A DNA stretch of 33,106 bases from Blastopirellula sp. GTDB lineage: Bacteria > Planctomycetota > Planctomycetia > Pirellulales > Pirellulaceae. This document shows, one piece after another, positions 8,880 to 16,362 of the stretch. The stretch covers positions 10,374 to 43,479 of the forward strand of contig NVWB01000032.1 in the NCBI GenBank assembly GCA_002733575.1, given 5' to 3'. Below the pieces are notes generated by a model. The model did not search any database and had not been told where the DNA came from. It was given only the letters and a program-made list of their open reading frames with translations. Numbering within the stretch: position 1 is the first letter of the stretch; every line of letters begins with the position of its first letter. Position numbers and translations under genes: made by a program.

Positions 8880-9578
8880 ATGCCAGATCTCAAAGATGAA
8901 CCAGGAGGGCTTGCCCCTGGCGTTTCTGCATCGCAGGTGGAAGCGGGCCAAGCCGTTTATAGTACACGCACTTTGAAATTCTATGACCTGTTTGTTTTGG
9001 GGATTTCGAATCGTTGGATCTGGAAATGTCCGACACACTATCTGAGAGAACATTTTGCCAGGCATGCAACAAGCAACCATTTAGATGTTGGTGTCGGCAC
9101 TGGTTATTTTCTTGATAAGGTAAAGTTCAAAGAGAGCAATCCTCGAATAGGTTTGCTTGATTTAAATCGCAATTGTTTGGATGTTGCTGCGAAAAGAATT
9201 GAACGATACCAGCCAACGATATTTCAAGCCGATTTATTTCAGCCTCTAGAAATCGATTGCGAACCGTTTCAATCCATTTCAATTAACTATGTATTGCATT
9301 GCTTGCCTGGAAACTTTGAGTCCAAATCAATTGTGTTCAAACATTTGAAGCCTTGGATTGCGACAGGTGGCGTGATCTTTGGTTCAACAATTTTGCACCC
9401 AGAAGTTCCGCGTGGCGTGATGGCCCGGCAATTAATGAAGGTCTATAATCAAAAAGGAATCTTCAGTAATACCGAAGATTCACTTACCCGGCTTCATCAA
9501 GCTCTTGACGATCATTTTTCTGATGTGAAAATTGAAACAAAGGGTTGTGTCGCTTTGTTTAGTGCAAAGGTCAATTGA
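8880..9578 (+). CDS. Class I SAM-dependent methyltransferase
   Basis: A 232-residue cytosolic methyltransferase. The SAM-binding motif I is HLDVGVGTGYFLD at residues 68-79, followed by an acidic strand-2 end in IGLLDLNRN, a QADLFQPL segment for the adenine contact, and a motif IV/post-I region ISINYVLHCLPG. The N-terminal half has STRTLKFYDLFVLGISNRWI, probably a substrate-side helix. The substrate is not deducible; small-molecule methyltransferases related to ubiquinone/menaquinone and polyketide enzymes share this layout. The ATG at 8880 was chosen over an upstream TTG at 8859; neither has a strong ribosome site. It starts 30 bases after the cytochrome gene, so co-transcription is likely. 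Confidence 0.85.
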   Translation: MPDLKDEPGGLAPGVSASQVEAGQAVYSTRTLKFYDLFVLGISNRWIWKCPTHYLREHFARHATSNHLDVGVGTGYFLDKVKFKESNPRIGLLDLNRNCLDVAAKRIERYQPTIFQADLFQPLEIDCEPFQSISINYVLHCLPGNFESKSIVFKHLKPWIATGGVIFGSTILHPEVPRGVMARQLMKVYNQKGIFSNTEDSLTRLHQALDDHFSDVKIETKGCVALFSAKVN

Positions 9579-9628
9579 GTTCTTATGTACATTCTTGCAA
9601 ATGGATAACTGAAGTAGGATTCACCGCG

Positions 9629-10342
9629 ATGGACTTGCCGATTTTTAGATTGATTCTCTTGGGAATGCTCTCTGGTGCAGCATTTCTGGTAGTCGTTTAT
9701 CGGAAATCACTGCTCGGCAAGACTTTCAGCCTGCGTTCGCTGATGTTGTTGATGGCTGTGATTGCAGCCTGCACGGCCTATTTCACTTCATGGCAATATA
9801 TGGACCGCGCGAACACTGTGTGGATTGCGGTCAACTCGGCGGAAGCGAAATCTCTGATCACCCCCCCCACGAGCATTCCACATCCAAATCAGCACAGTTT
9901 TATGTATTTTGCCAATTATCAGAGTATTCAAAAGATTTTTGCCCAGGCGGAAAGCAAGATAAAACCGACTAACTTTGAAGCCAGTATGGATAATGATCGC
10001 CTGATCTTCACGTGTGAAGACCCGATCGTTTTGATGAACATGCAGCAGATGGTTGAACAATTAGACCAACCATCGGCCGGCGAGTTTATCATTCGAGGGA
10101 TCATCAAGACCCGAGAAAACAAGCGGATGGGTGATGTTGCCATTGATTTAATGGGGCCCTATTCGGTGATTAACGTCTACAAAACACGGCCTGATGGGTC
10201 ATTTTCGATTCCAGTGGCCGCCAAGCCAGGGCACGGGTATTATTTGCGTATTCGAGACAATCAGAATCAGCGAACTCTCACTCGCCCTTTCTCATTAATC
10301 GCAGGACAGCCAGAACTTGTGGTGAAAATCCAGTTAAAGTAA
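9629..10342 (+). CDS. Membrane-anchored protein with C-terminal carboxypeptidase-regulatory-like domain
   Basis: A 237-residue hypothetical protein. Two hydrophobic segments open it: FRLILLGMLSGAAFLVVVY (about 6-24) and FSLRSLMLLMAVIAACTAYF (about 33-52). The second matches the F-S-L-R-x-L-x-L-L-x hydrophobic leader I associate with many planctomycete membrane proteins. The middle (about 65-150) is undefined. The last 85 residues, with GDVAIDLMG, TRPDGSFSIPV and YYLRIRDN, look like a beta-sandwich of the carboxypeptidase-regulatory/CnaB-like kind, probably outside the membrane. Start: ATG 9629 gives a hydrophobic N-terminus; a TTG at 9575 overlaps the methyltransferase stop and is less likely. 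A run of eight C (9861-9868) lies in the coding frame and could be slippage-prone. No function can be assigned. Confidence 0.65.
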   Translation: MDLPIFRLILLGMLSGAAFLVVVYRKSLLGKTFSLRSLMLLMAVIAACTAYFTSWQYMDRANTVWIAVNSAEAKSLITPPTSIPHPNQHSFMYFANYQSIQKIFAQAESKIKPTNFEASMDNDRLIFTCEDPIVLMNMQQMVEQLDQPSAGEFIIRGIIKTRENKRMGDVAIDLMGPYSVINVYKTRPDGSFSIPVAAKPGHGYYLRIRDNQNQRTLTRPFSLIAGQPELVVKIQLK

Positions 10343-10490
10343 TTTCTCGAAGTTTTATTTAATGCTATTTTGTGCAGCGATCTTGCTTGCTGAGGCTTGG
10401 GTTATGAAAATTGATGAACTAGAATAGATCAACTAGAATTATTTGTATTCAGATTCTCAATTCGCTCATCTCATCAACTAATAAACGTCT

Positions 10491-12662
10491 ATGAGTTTTC
10501 AAGCGGAATGTCCGCACTGTTCGATTCGCTTCGAGGCCAAGTCTCACTTGGCTGGTAAAACAGTGCGCTGTCCTCAATGCAAAGAACCCTTCAAAATTGA
10601 GGCACCAGCAGGTTCTTCTAGTGAAGCAGATATTATCCCCGTAGCCAAAGTCGCTTCAGCTACGCCCAAGAAAAAGCCGACTCCTGCTCCGAAAAAATCT
10701 CCACCAGCCAAAAAGAAGCCAGCTCCTGCAACAGTTCCTGCTACACCGAAATCATCGGCAGATGACTTGTTGATGGAAATCAAGGAACCATCAGCTTCGC
10801 GGAAGCAAGGGACTCCACTTCCAGCGAAAAAGAAACCACAACCCTCGCAGAGTCGTGGGAGCATGAGTGCCGAAAAATCTCTGGATGAGCTGTTGGCAGA
10901 AGGACAATCGGCAAGTGAAAAGAAGAAACAGGTAAAGCAGGCACCAGCAAGCCAGCCAGCGGCAACCGCTACCCCAACAACCGCTCCTGCTACCGTCTCT
11001 CCTACCACGGTGAATGGTTCTCTACCCGCGATCATTCTTCCTCGGAAAGAACATGTCAGTGCGAAGCAGCCGCAGCATAATACGCAAGCACCAAGCCAAA
11101 CTAAACCGGCAGAAGCTCGCGTTGAAGTCCCTGCTAAAGTAGATGAGAAAGCAGAGCCACCTAAAAGCAAGTCCTTGATGATTGATCTTGATGCCCAATT
11201 AGCCGAGGCGAAGAAGTCTCCGGCTGCGGCTTCCCAAACCCAAGATTCTGCGGGGCAATCAAGTTCAAACGAGAATTTAGACCTGAAAGAAAAGCTCAGA
11301 CCAGCGGCCACTAGTTCAACCAAAAAATCAGGGAACTCGCAAAGTGGAACGGCAATCCTTGAACGGGATGAGGAGGATTTAAGGCTAGACGATGAAGAAC
11401 TAAAACTAGAAAACTGGACGAGTTTAGTCACGCAGCCTGATGCCTCTGCAAGTCAGCCTCCGCCTCAGCTTGAAAAGGAAGACTCAAGAGTCTTTCCCGT
11501 ATCGGAAGTCAACTGGGATGCTGCCGCAGATTCTCCCTCGGGATTAGCAGAGATTGGCGATAGCAAAACCAACATCCAAGCTACACCACCTAAGAAATCC
11601 GACTCACGTCCCATCGAGAGCCAACCTCCCAAAAAGAGCCCGTCTACCAAAAAGAGTCAGTCTGCCTCTGGTTCAAAGCTACAGGGCCTATCTTCTTCAA
11701 ATTTATCCTCTTCAGGTCTATCGTCCTCGAACTCCGATTTATCGTTATCGGGCAATGTTTCAAAAAGTGCAGCGAAAATCCCCACGGCTGTGGCTCGGCC
11801 GCCCAGTGCCAGTCTGATAGGGGTTGATCCCATCGCTGCACATAAAATCAAAGCGGCCGCCCGACAAATGACCGGGGGAGATCCGACATTAGAAGAGATC
11901 ACCGCAGTCGGGGGAACGGAGTCAATCGTTCAACTGAGCCAAGCATTGCAGAAAGTACCCCCGCCTCAGCCTTTCGTTGGAGATGAGCGTAAATCATTCC
12001 GCGATTTCCTGCCAGAATCATTGAGCAAACTGCCTCCAACTGTCCTCTATGGTGCAATCGGAGGCGGTGTGTTGTTGGTTTTGATCATTGGAGTGATGAT
12101 GGCATCAGGTGGCTCTGGTTCCTCATTTCCCACGGACCCTAATTTTCAACCGACCAGCGAAAGAGCAACTGGATTCTCGAATGAGTTCCTTGATCCCAGT
12201 GGTCTGATCTCTGTGAAGTTTCCCACTTCCTTTGAAAAAATCGTCGAAATTGATCGAGAATTCCAAGGTGGACATACTCTGAATGGGGCCAAAGAACTCA
12301 CTGCGAATGACGCTTATTTTATGATGTATACCGACTCGCTACCTGGTACTTCGCCGGACGAAAAATCGGAACCAACCGAGCAACAGTGGGACGTTTTCGG
12401 GCTGAAGGAAATGTCCAGCAATCCGGCGGCGATTCAAGAAAGTCTACGCTACGATATTGGACCGCAATACGAAGTTTTTGAGTACGCTCTGGATGTCGAT
12501 ATCATTCGATCTCGTTACGGCAAGAGCAGGGTGATTGTCTTCTTCACCGAAAGACGCATGTTCCTATTGCTGTGGTCTGGTTTAGAAGAAACAGCGGAAG
12601 TCGACCAATTCTTTGATTCTCTGACCCTGCAAGACCATTCCCGAGGCGAGGCCCACGAGTAG
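10491..12662 (+). CDS. Zinc-ribbon, low-complexity, single-TM protein
   Basis: A 723-residue protein of unknown function. Residues 7-30 form a MJ0042-type zinc ribbon with CPHC (Cys7, Cys10) and CPQC (Cys27, Cys30). Residues about 45-500 are a low-complexity tail of Ala, Pro, Lys, Ser and Gln, with Lys/Pro-rich patches at the start and charged, Asp/Glu-rich stretches around 290-310. A single transmembrane helix lies near 518-540 (LYGAIGGGVLLVLIIGVMMA), followed by a globular C-terminal region of about 180 residues with FSNEFLDPSGLISVKFPTSF and ending in EVDQFFDSLTLQD. Expected topology is zinc ribbon in the cytoplasm and C-terminus outside. The ribbon has the same four Cys positions as the channel protein starting at 13811. 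A long antisense reading frame here reflects base composition only. Confidence 0.85.
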   Translation: MSFQAECPHCSIRFEAKSHLAGKTVRCPQCKEPFKIEAPAGSSSEADIIPVAKVASATPKKKPTPAPKKSPPAKKKPAPATVPATPKSSADDLLMEIKEPSASRKQGTPLPAKKKPQPSQSRGSMSAEKSLDELLAEGQSASEKKKQVKQAPASQPAATATPTTAPATVSPTTVNGSLPAIILPRKEHVSAKQPQHNTQAPSQTKPAEARVEVPAKVDEKAEPPKSKSLMIDLDAQLAEAKKSPAAASQTQDSAGQSSSNENLDLKEKLRPAATSSTKKSGNSQSGTAILERDEEDLRLDDEELKLENWTSLVTQPDASASQPPPQLEKEDSRVFPVSEVNWDAAADSPSGLAEIGDSKTNIQATPPKKSDSRPIESQPPKKSPSTKKSQSASGSKLQGLSSSNLSSSGLSSSNSDLSLSGNVSKSAAKIPTAVARPPSASLIGVDPIAAHKIKAAARQMTGGDPTLEEITAVGGTESIVQLSQALQKVPPPQPFVGDERKSFRDFLPESLSKLPPTVLYGAIGGGVLLVLIIGVMMASGGSGSSFPTDPNFQPTSERATGFSNEFLDPSGLISVKFPTSFEKIVEIDREFQGGHTLNGAKELTANDAYFMMYTDSLPGTSPDEKSEPTEQQWDVFGLKEMSSNPAAIQESLRYDIGPQYEVFEYALDVDIIRSRYGKSRVIVFFTERRMFLLLWSGLEETAEVDQFFDSLTLQDHSRGEAHE

Positions 12663-12782
12663 GGCTTTTTCCGTAATCCTGATCCGTGGTCGCTTTCCTG
12701 CAAGTTCTGAGTTCAATCAGCAATAGCGGACCCTACCAAGCTTTATTTTGGCAATCATGTTGATCCTGTCAAAAAAAAGATT

Positions 12783-13010
12783 CTCACGCGAAGCCGCGAA
12801 GGAATTAAGGGAAAAAAAGGAAAAGAGATTACCACGAAGGCACAAAAACACGAAGGAAGGAAAGGGTTGAATTCAAACTCTTGGTGTCTTCGTGCCTTGG
12901 TGGTAATAAAATAATGTAGTTGAGAAGGCGGGGAATCGTTGCAAGGTTTACATTTTCATGTTCGGCAAAAAGATATTTCACGCCAAGGCGCAAAGCCGCC
13001 AAGGAAGGAA
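12783..13010. repeat. Cluster of CACGAAGGCAC-type extragenic repeats
   Basis: Variants of one degenerate A/G-rich motif recur: CTCACGCGAAGCCGCGAAGG (12783-12802), an arm at 12828-12856 with ACCACGAAGGCAC, its inverted counterpart at 12880-12907 ending GTGCCTTGGTGGTAAT, and CACGCCAAGGCGCAAAGCCG (about 12979-12998). The two central copies form an imperfect inverted repeat of about 28 bases around a 23-base loop. The upstream flank CAATCATGTTGATCCTGTC (12752-12770) is one I recall accompanying this repeat type in environmental bacterial genomes; that is memory, not a search. It is probably a non-coding dispersed repeat. Confidence 0.6.
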
Positions 13011-13164
13011 ATATTGAAGTAGAAAAGCAATGTTCGCCCGATGCGTCAGTTTTGAAGTTGCGAGGTTTTGATATAAATGGGTGTTAAGTGCTTTAGATAT
13101 AGTGCTTTACCATCGGGTGGCAGCGATGATGATTCCGGAGTTGGCTAGGCTTCGGGAACAAACG

Positions 13165-13335
13165 TATTCGGAACGTCGTCGGTGTGACCGTAGGCCATCA
13201 GAGGTTACAGAGGCCAGAATACACCGAACTCGGATGAAATTTCAAACCACTTTAAGCCTTGATTTATCGGAGGGGAAATGGAAAACTTTCTAACCTCTGA
13301 TCGACTACCGTCGACCCCGACGTCGTTTTGAATAT
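13165..13335. repeat. Imperfect inverted repeat, about 170 bp
   Basis: Left arm 13165-13207 and right arm 13291-13335 are imperfect reverse complements. The inner ends match exactly as ATCAGAGGTTA / TAACCTCTGAT. Further out the match continues with substitutions and small indels (CCGTAG against CGGTAG; CGTCG against CGTCG; GTATTC against ATATTC). The 83-base centre has no ORF of note. The arm arrangement is MITE-like; nothing shows whether it is mobile. Confidence 0.45.
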
Positions 13336-13810
13336 CCGTGATTGTGTGGCATGCGTTCTCCAAAACCAACATCGCGGCCACCCGAAATTAAGGACCGCGC
13401 AACTTCAAAACTCACGCTTCGTGTTGGGATTATTTTATCATCTTCAGCGGCTCTGCGTGAGGCAAATGAAATACCCTTTGAGATTCACAAGAATTGTGGC
13501 CATTCATACTGTTTTTGCGAAGACTCGCAATGCGATACGTTAATATGCTTTAGTCAAGGTTTTTGGAGAGAAAACTTGATTGTTCGCGTTATTGCTGAAT
13601 TGGTTTGAAAATGGAATATCGTGGTTGAATATAACGTATACTCTTCTGTCGTTTGATGTGCGAGTCTAGCTCGGACTTCCGAATATTCATCCATTTTTAC
13701 TGCTTGATCCTTGCACAGTGCGAGAGTTCTCCTCAGAATAGAGAGTCCTCCCTCTTCATCAAGCATTTCCTTATCTGCGATTCGTCGCAGATTCCTATCG
13801 AGAATCTTCG

Positions 13811-15544
13811 ATGTATTTTAAGTTCAAATGTCCACATTGTGATCGTGATCTCAAGGTTCGTCAGGAGCTGGCTGGCCAAAAACGAGGTTGTCCGTATTGT
13901 CAAAAATCGTTGAAGATACCAACGGAAAACCCCTCTGACGCGGATGATCCAGCTTCAGGAGCCGGGGTTCCTGATCTTTCCAACTTGCAAACTGGCTCGG
14001 TTGCCAGTCGTGGTGGAGCGAAATCCAAGTCGGCTGTACAGAAGCCAGTAAAACCACAAGCGGCTCCGCCTGCGAGTGCTGCTCCGAGTGATGGTCACAA
14101 CGATGGCGACTTTGTCGATCCGAGTGACGTCGGATTACTCACCAGTAGCATCATTGGTATTTGTGCGGCAGTGCCATTTATGGGTTTGATGTGGGCCTTG
14201 AATTCCACCTACATCGGTAACTTGTTCGTTGATCGAGTTGAACCTTTTAGCCAAGGAACTGTGATTCAGTTCATGACCAGCTTTCTCTTCTTTTGGAGTA
14301 TCGCCATCCTGGTGATGAAATCAAAAAAGATCAAGCGACAACGCAACTACTTGTTGATGGACGTTTTGCCTACCGACATTTCAGAAGAAATTACAACGAA
14401 AACACTCGATCAATTTGTCACGCATATTAAAGAATTACCTAGCGAACATGGCGAAAGCTTTCTTCTCAATCGTGTGCGTCGAGGCCTGGAACATTTTAGA
14501 GTTCGTAAAAGTGCATCAGATACTGTGACCATGATGGCTTCGCAATCTGATATCGATTCAAATAATGTGGTTTCAAGTTATGCCGCCTTACGCGTCTTGA
14601 TTTGGGCGATTCCCATCATGGGTTTTGTTGGAACCGTGCTGGGTATTAGTTTAGCGGTCGCTTCATTGGCCGGTGCTTTCTCAGGATCGGAACCAGCAGC
14701 CGAGGCACCCACAGAGCAGGTTGCCGCTGCCCAAGATGGCGAGCCAGCGGTTCAGAGCGAAAAAAAATCCCAAATGGACGCTTTGACCGAATCATTGCAG
14801 AAATTATTTGGTGGCCTTGGAACTGCGTTTAATACTACACTGGTTGCGTTAGTGATGAGCATGATTATTAAATTTCCGATGTCTGCCTTACAAAAAAGTG
14901 AGGAAGGCGTATTAACCTGGGTTGATGAATACTGCAACGAAAACTTACTACGACGGCTCAACGACGGATTAGATGGCGGAGCAGAACGCAATAGCGATGG
15001 CCCTGTCGACACCAAGATATTTAAAAGAGCGGTCGAAGAAGCAATGGCCTCGCAACAGGCCGAGCTCGACACTTGGACACTAAAGCTGGAAAAAGTGGGC
15101 ATCACGATTTCCAAAGAAGTGGTCAATGGCTGGGATGCGATCAATGTGAAAATCCGAGACAGCCAGCAGCAACTAGCATCCAATTTGCTGGAACAAATGC
15201 AAACCAAAGCGGCCAAAGTTCGCGAGCAAAATGATACGCAACAGGTTAATATATCTGACCAGCTTGCGAAAATGCAGGCAGTTACCGAGCAATTACAGCA
15301 AACCTTAAGTACATTGGCAGAGCAAGCTCAGACTTCGCAATCTCAAATGAATGAGTCGGTCAATGGCTCGGCCGAGCGTATGGAAAATTACTTCTCTGGC
15401 GTGGAAAAAGGGCTGACTAGCTTGAGTGGCGTTCTCGAAAAACTGGGCGAAGAAAGCATTGTCGTTCAACAAGTGGAAGCACCGAGAAGTGGCTGGTTTT
15501 CGTTCGGTGGTAACGGCAAGAAACGTCGCGCAGGGAGCAAGTAA
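13811..15544 (+). CDS. Zinc-ribbon MotA/TolQ/ExbB-like ion channel subunit
   Basis: A 577-residue inner-membrane protein. Residues 7-30 are a zinc ribbon (Cys7, Cys10, Cys27, Cys30), followed by a flexible Ala/Pro/Ser linker to about 105. Four hydrophobic segments follow: about 107-131, 153-171, 260-291 and 337-360. The third holds IPIMGFVGTVLGISLAVASL, the family signature of the MotA/TolQ/ExbB proton-channel domain, and the fourth (GLGTAFNTTLVALVMSMIIK) is the matching pore helix with its conserved Thr/Ser. Between them is an Ala/Glu/Gln-rich loop with ALTESLQKLFGGL. The C-terminal 215 residues are soluble, helical and Gln-rich, with coiled-coil propensity from about 440 to 560. The stop overlaps the next start as TAATG (15542-15546), implying translational coupling. 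It is likely the stator/channel half of an ion-driven envelope machine; what it drives is unknown. Confidence 0.88.
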   Translation: MYFKFKCPHCDRDLKVRQELAGQKRGCPYCQKSLKIPTENPSDADDPASGAGVPDLSNLQTGSVASRGGAKSKSAVQKPVKPQAAPPASAAPSDGHNDGDFVDPSDVGLLTSSIIGICAAVPFMGLMWALNSTYIGNLFVDRVEPFSQGTVIQFMTSFLFFWSIAILVMKSKKIKRQRNYLLMDVLPTDISEEITTKTLDQFVTHIKELPSEHGESFLLNRVRRGLEHFRVRKSASDTVTMMASQSDIDSNNVVSSYAALRVLIWAIPIMGFVGTVLGISLAVASLAGAFSGSEPAAEAPTEQVAAAQDGEPAVQSEKKSQMDALTESLQKLFGGLGTAFNTTLVALVMSMIIKFPMSALQKSEEGVLTWVDEYCNENLLRRLNDGLDGGAERNSDGPVDTKIFKRAVEEAMASQQAELDTWTLKLEKVGITISKEVVNGWDAINVKIRDSQQQLASNLLEQMQTKAAKVREQNDTQQVNISDQLAKMQAVTEQLQQTLSTLAEQAQTSQSQMNESVNGSAERMENYFSGVEKGLTSLSGVLEKLGEESIVVQQVEAPRSGWFSFGGNGKKRRAGSK

Positions 15545-16356
15545 TGGGCCGACGTGGCGTAAATGCTGACGAAGAAATTTCGCTATTCCCGTTTTTAAGC
15601 GTGGTGGCCTGCATGATTGGTACGTTGACATTAATCATCGCGGCACTCTCGATTAGCGGGCTAGATAACGATACGGTCGAGCGTGCCCTTGAGTATGAGG
15701 AGGTCAAAGGCAAGTTTGATTCCGAACTATTGGCGATTGCAGAATTAAAAAATATGATCGTCGATAAAAGGGAAGAGCTTGGCCTATCAGACGCCGAGAA
15801 AAACATCAAAGCGGAAGAGTTGACGAAACAACTTGCCGCTTTGCTCGAGCAGAAAGATGCCGCCCGAAAAGAGTTTGCTGAAACCACAAAACTGGAGATC
15901 CGACCAGTCAACATCAAGCAGCAAACCGAGAGCATTGATCAGATGCAGGAAGAGCTAAAAGGGCACCAAGAGCAAATCGCTCAACTCGACAAACAAATCT
16001 CTGAGCGAGATATCGAGTTAACCGAATCGCAAGTTTCGATTTTGCCTAGTGGATCTGGCGTTGGGTTTATCCCAAAATTTGTCGAGTGTGCAGCCAGTCA
16101 AGTGATCATTCATTCGGCACCCGAGCCAATTCTTATTCGCGTCAACGAACTAGCCGCGAATGCTGACTATAAAAAACTGATGGACTCTGTCAGTGCATCC
16201 GAGAAAACGACGCTCGTGTTTTTGATTCGAGATGATGGATTAAACACGTATTATACCGCCCGGAATTTGGCGAACACCAATGGAGTGAAAAACGGCAAGC
16301 TCCCGGTGATAGGAAAAGGCCGAATTGATTTGAGTTATTTTAACAAGAAGAAATAA
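15544..16356 (+). CDS. ExbD/TolR-like protein lacking the membrane Asp
   Basis: A 270-residue bitopic protein. A short cytoplasmic N-terminus (MGRRGVNADEE) leads to one TM helix, about 12-37 (LFPFLSVVACMIGTLTLIIA). Residues about 45-160 are a Glu/Gln/Lys-rich coiled coil, and 165-265 form a small globular domain (FIPKFVECAASQVIIHS, TTLVFLIRDDGLNTYY, GKGRIDLSYF). This matches the topology of ExbD/TolR with a coiled coil inserted after the helix. Aligned residue-for-residue with the next gene (SLFPFLS against SLDSLLD), position 19 is Ser where the partner has Asp, so the usual proton-binding residue is missing. It is translationally coupled to the channel gene and ends 6 bases before the next ATG. 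It probably forms part of the same complex; ExbD kinship is by topology and neighbourhood rather than strong sequence match. Confidence 0.75.
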   Translation: MGRRGVNADEEISLFPFLSVVACMIGTLTLIIAALSISGLDNDTVERALEYEEVKGKFDSELLAIAELKNMIVDKREELGLSDAEKNIKAEELTKQLAALLEQKDAARKEFAETTKLEIRPVNIKQQTESIDQMQEELKGHQEQIAQLDKQISERDIELTESQVSILPSGSGVGFIPKFVECAASQVIIHSAPEPILIRVNELAANADYKKLMDSVSASEKTTLVFLIRDDGLNTYYTARNLANTNGVKNGKLPVIGKGRIDLSYFNKKK

Positions 16357-16362
16357 TCACCG

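Larger units (their letters stand above)
12663..13810. other. 1.15-kb gene-free stretch rich in extragenic repeats
   Basis: No convincing gene was found on either strand. Small open frames near 13081-13293 and 13342-13608 lack ribosome sites, family resemblance and normal codon use. The stretch contains two repeat structures, listed separately at 12783-13010 and 13165-13335. There is also a short direct repeat, AGTGCTTTA twice with a 15-base period at about 13087-13110. The last 200 bases are AT-rich and must hold the promoter of the channel operon that starts at 13811; TATAAC and TATACT occur near 13630-13645 but without a matching -35, so no promoter is called. Confidence 0.6.

Noticed and set aside
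9861..9868. Phase-variable poly-C tract
   Set aside because: Eight C is short, the frame is intact and the protein has no surface-antigen features; kept only as a note on that gene.
10574..11431. A 285-residue open frame on the minus strand
   Set aside because: It is a shadow of the low-complexity Ala/Pro/Lys/Ser region of the zinc-ribbon protein, rich in Phe/Ser/Gly with no domain.
13081..13608. Small plus-strand open frames of 70-88 codons
   Set aside because: They run through the repeat arms, lack ribosome sites and resemble no family.
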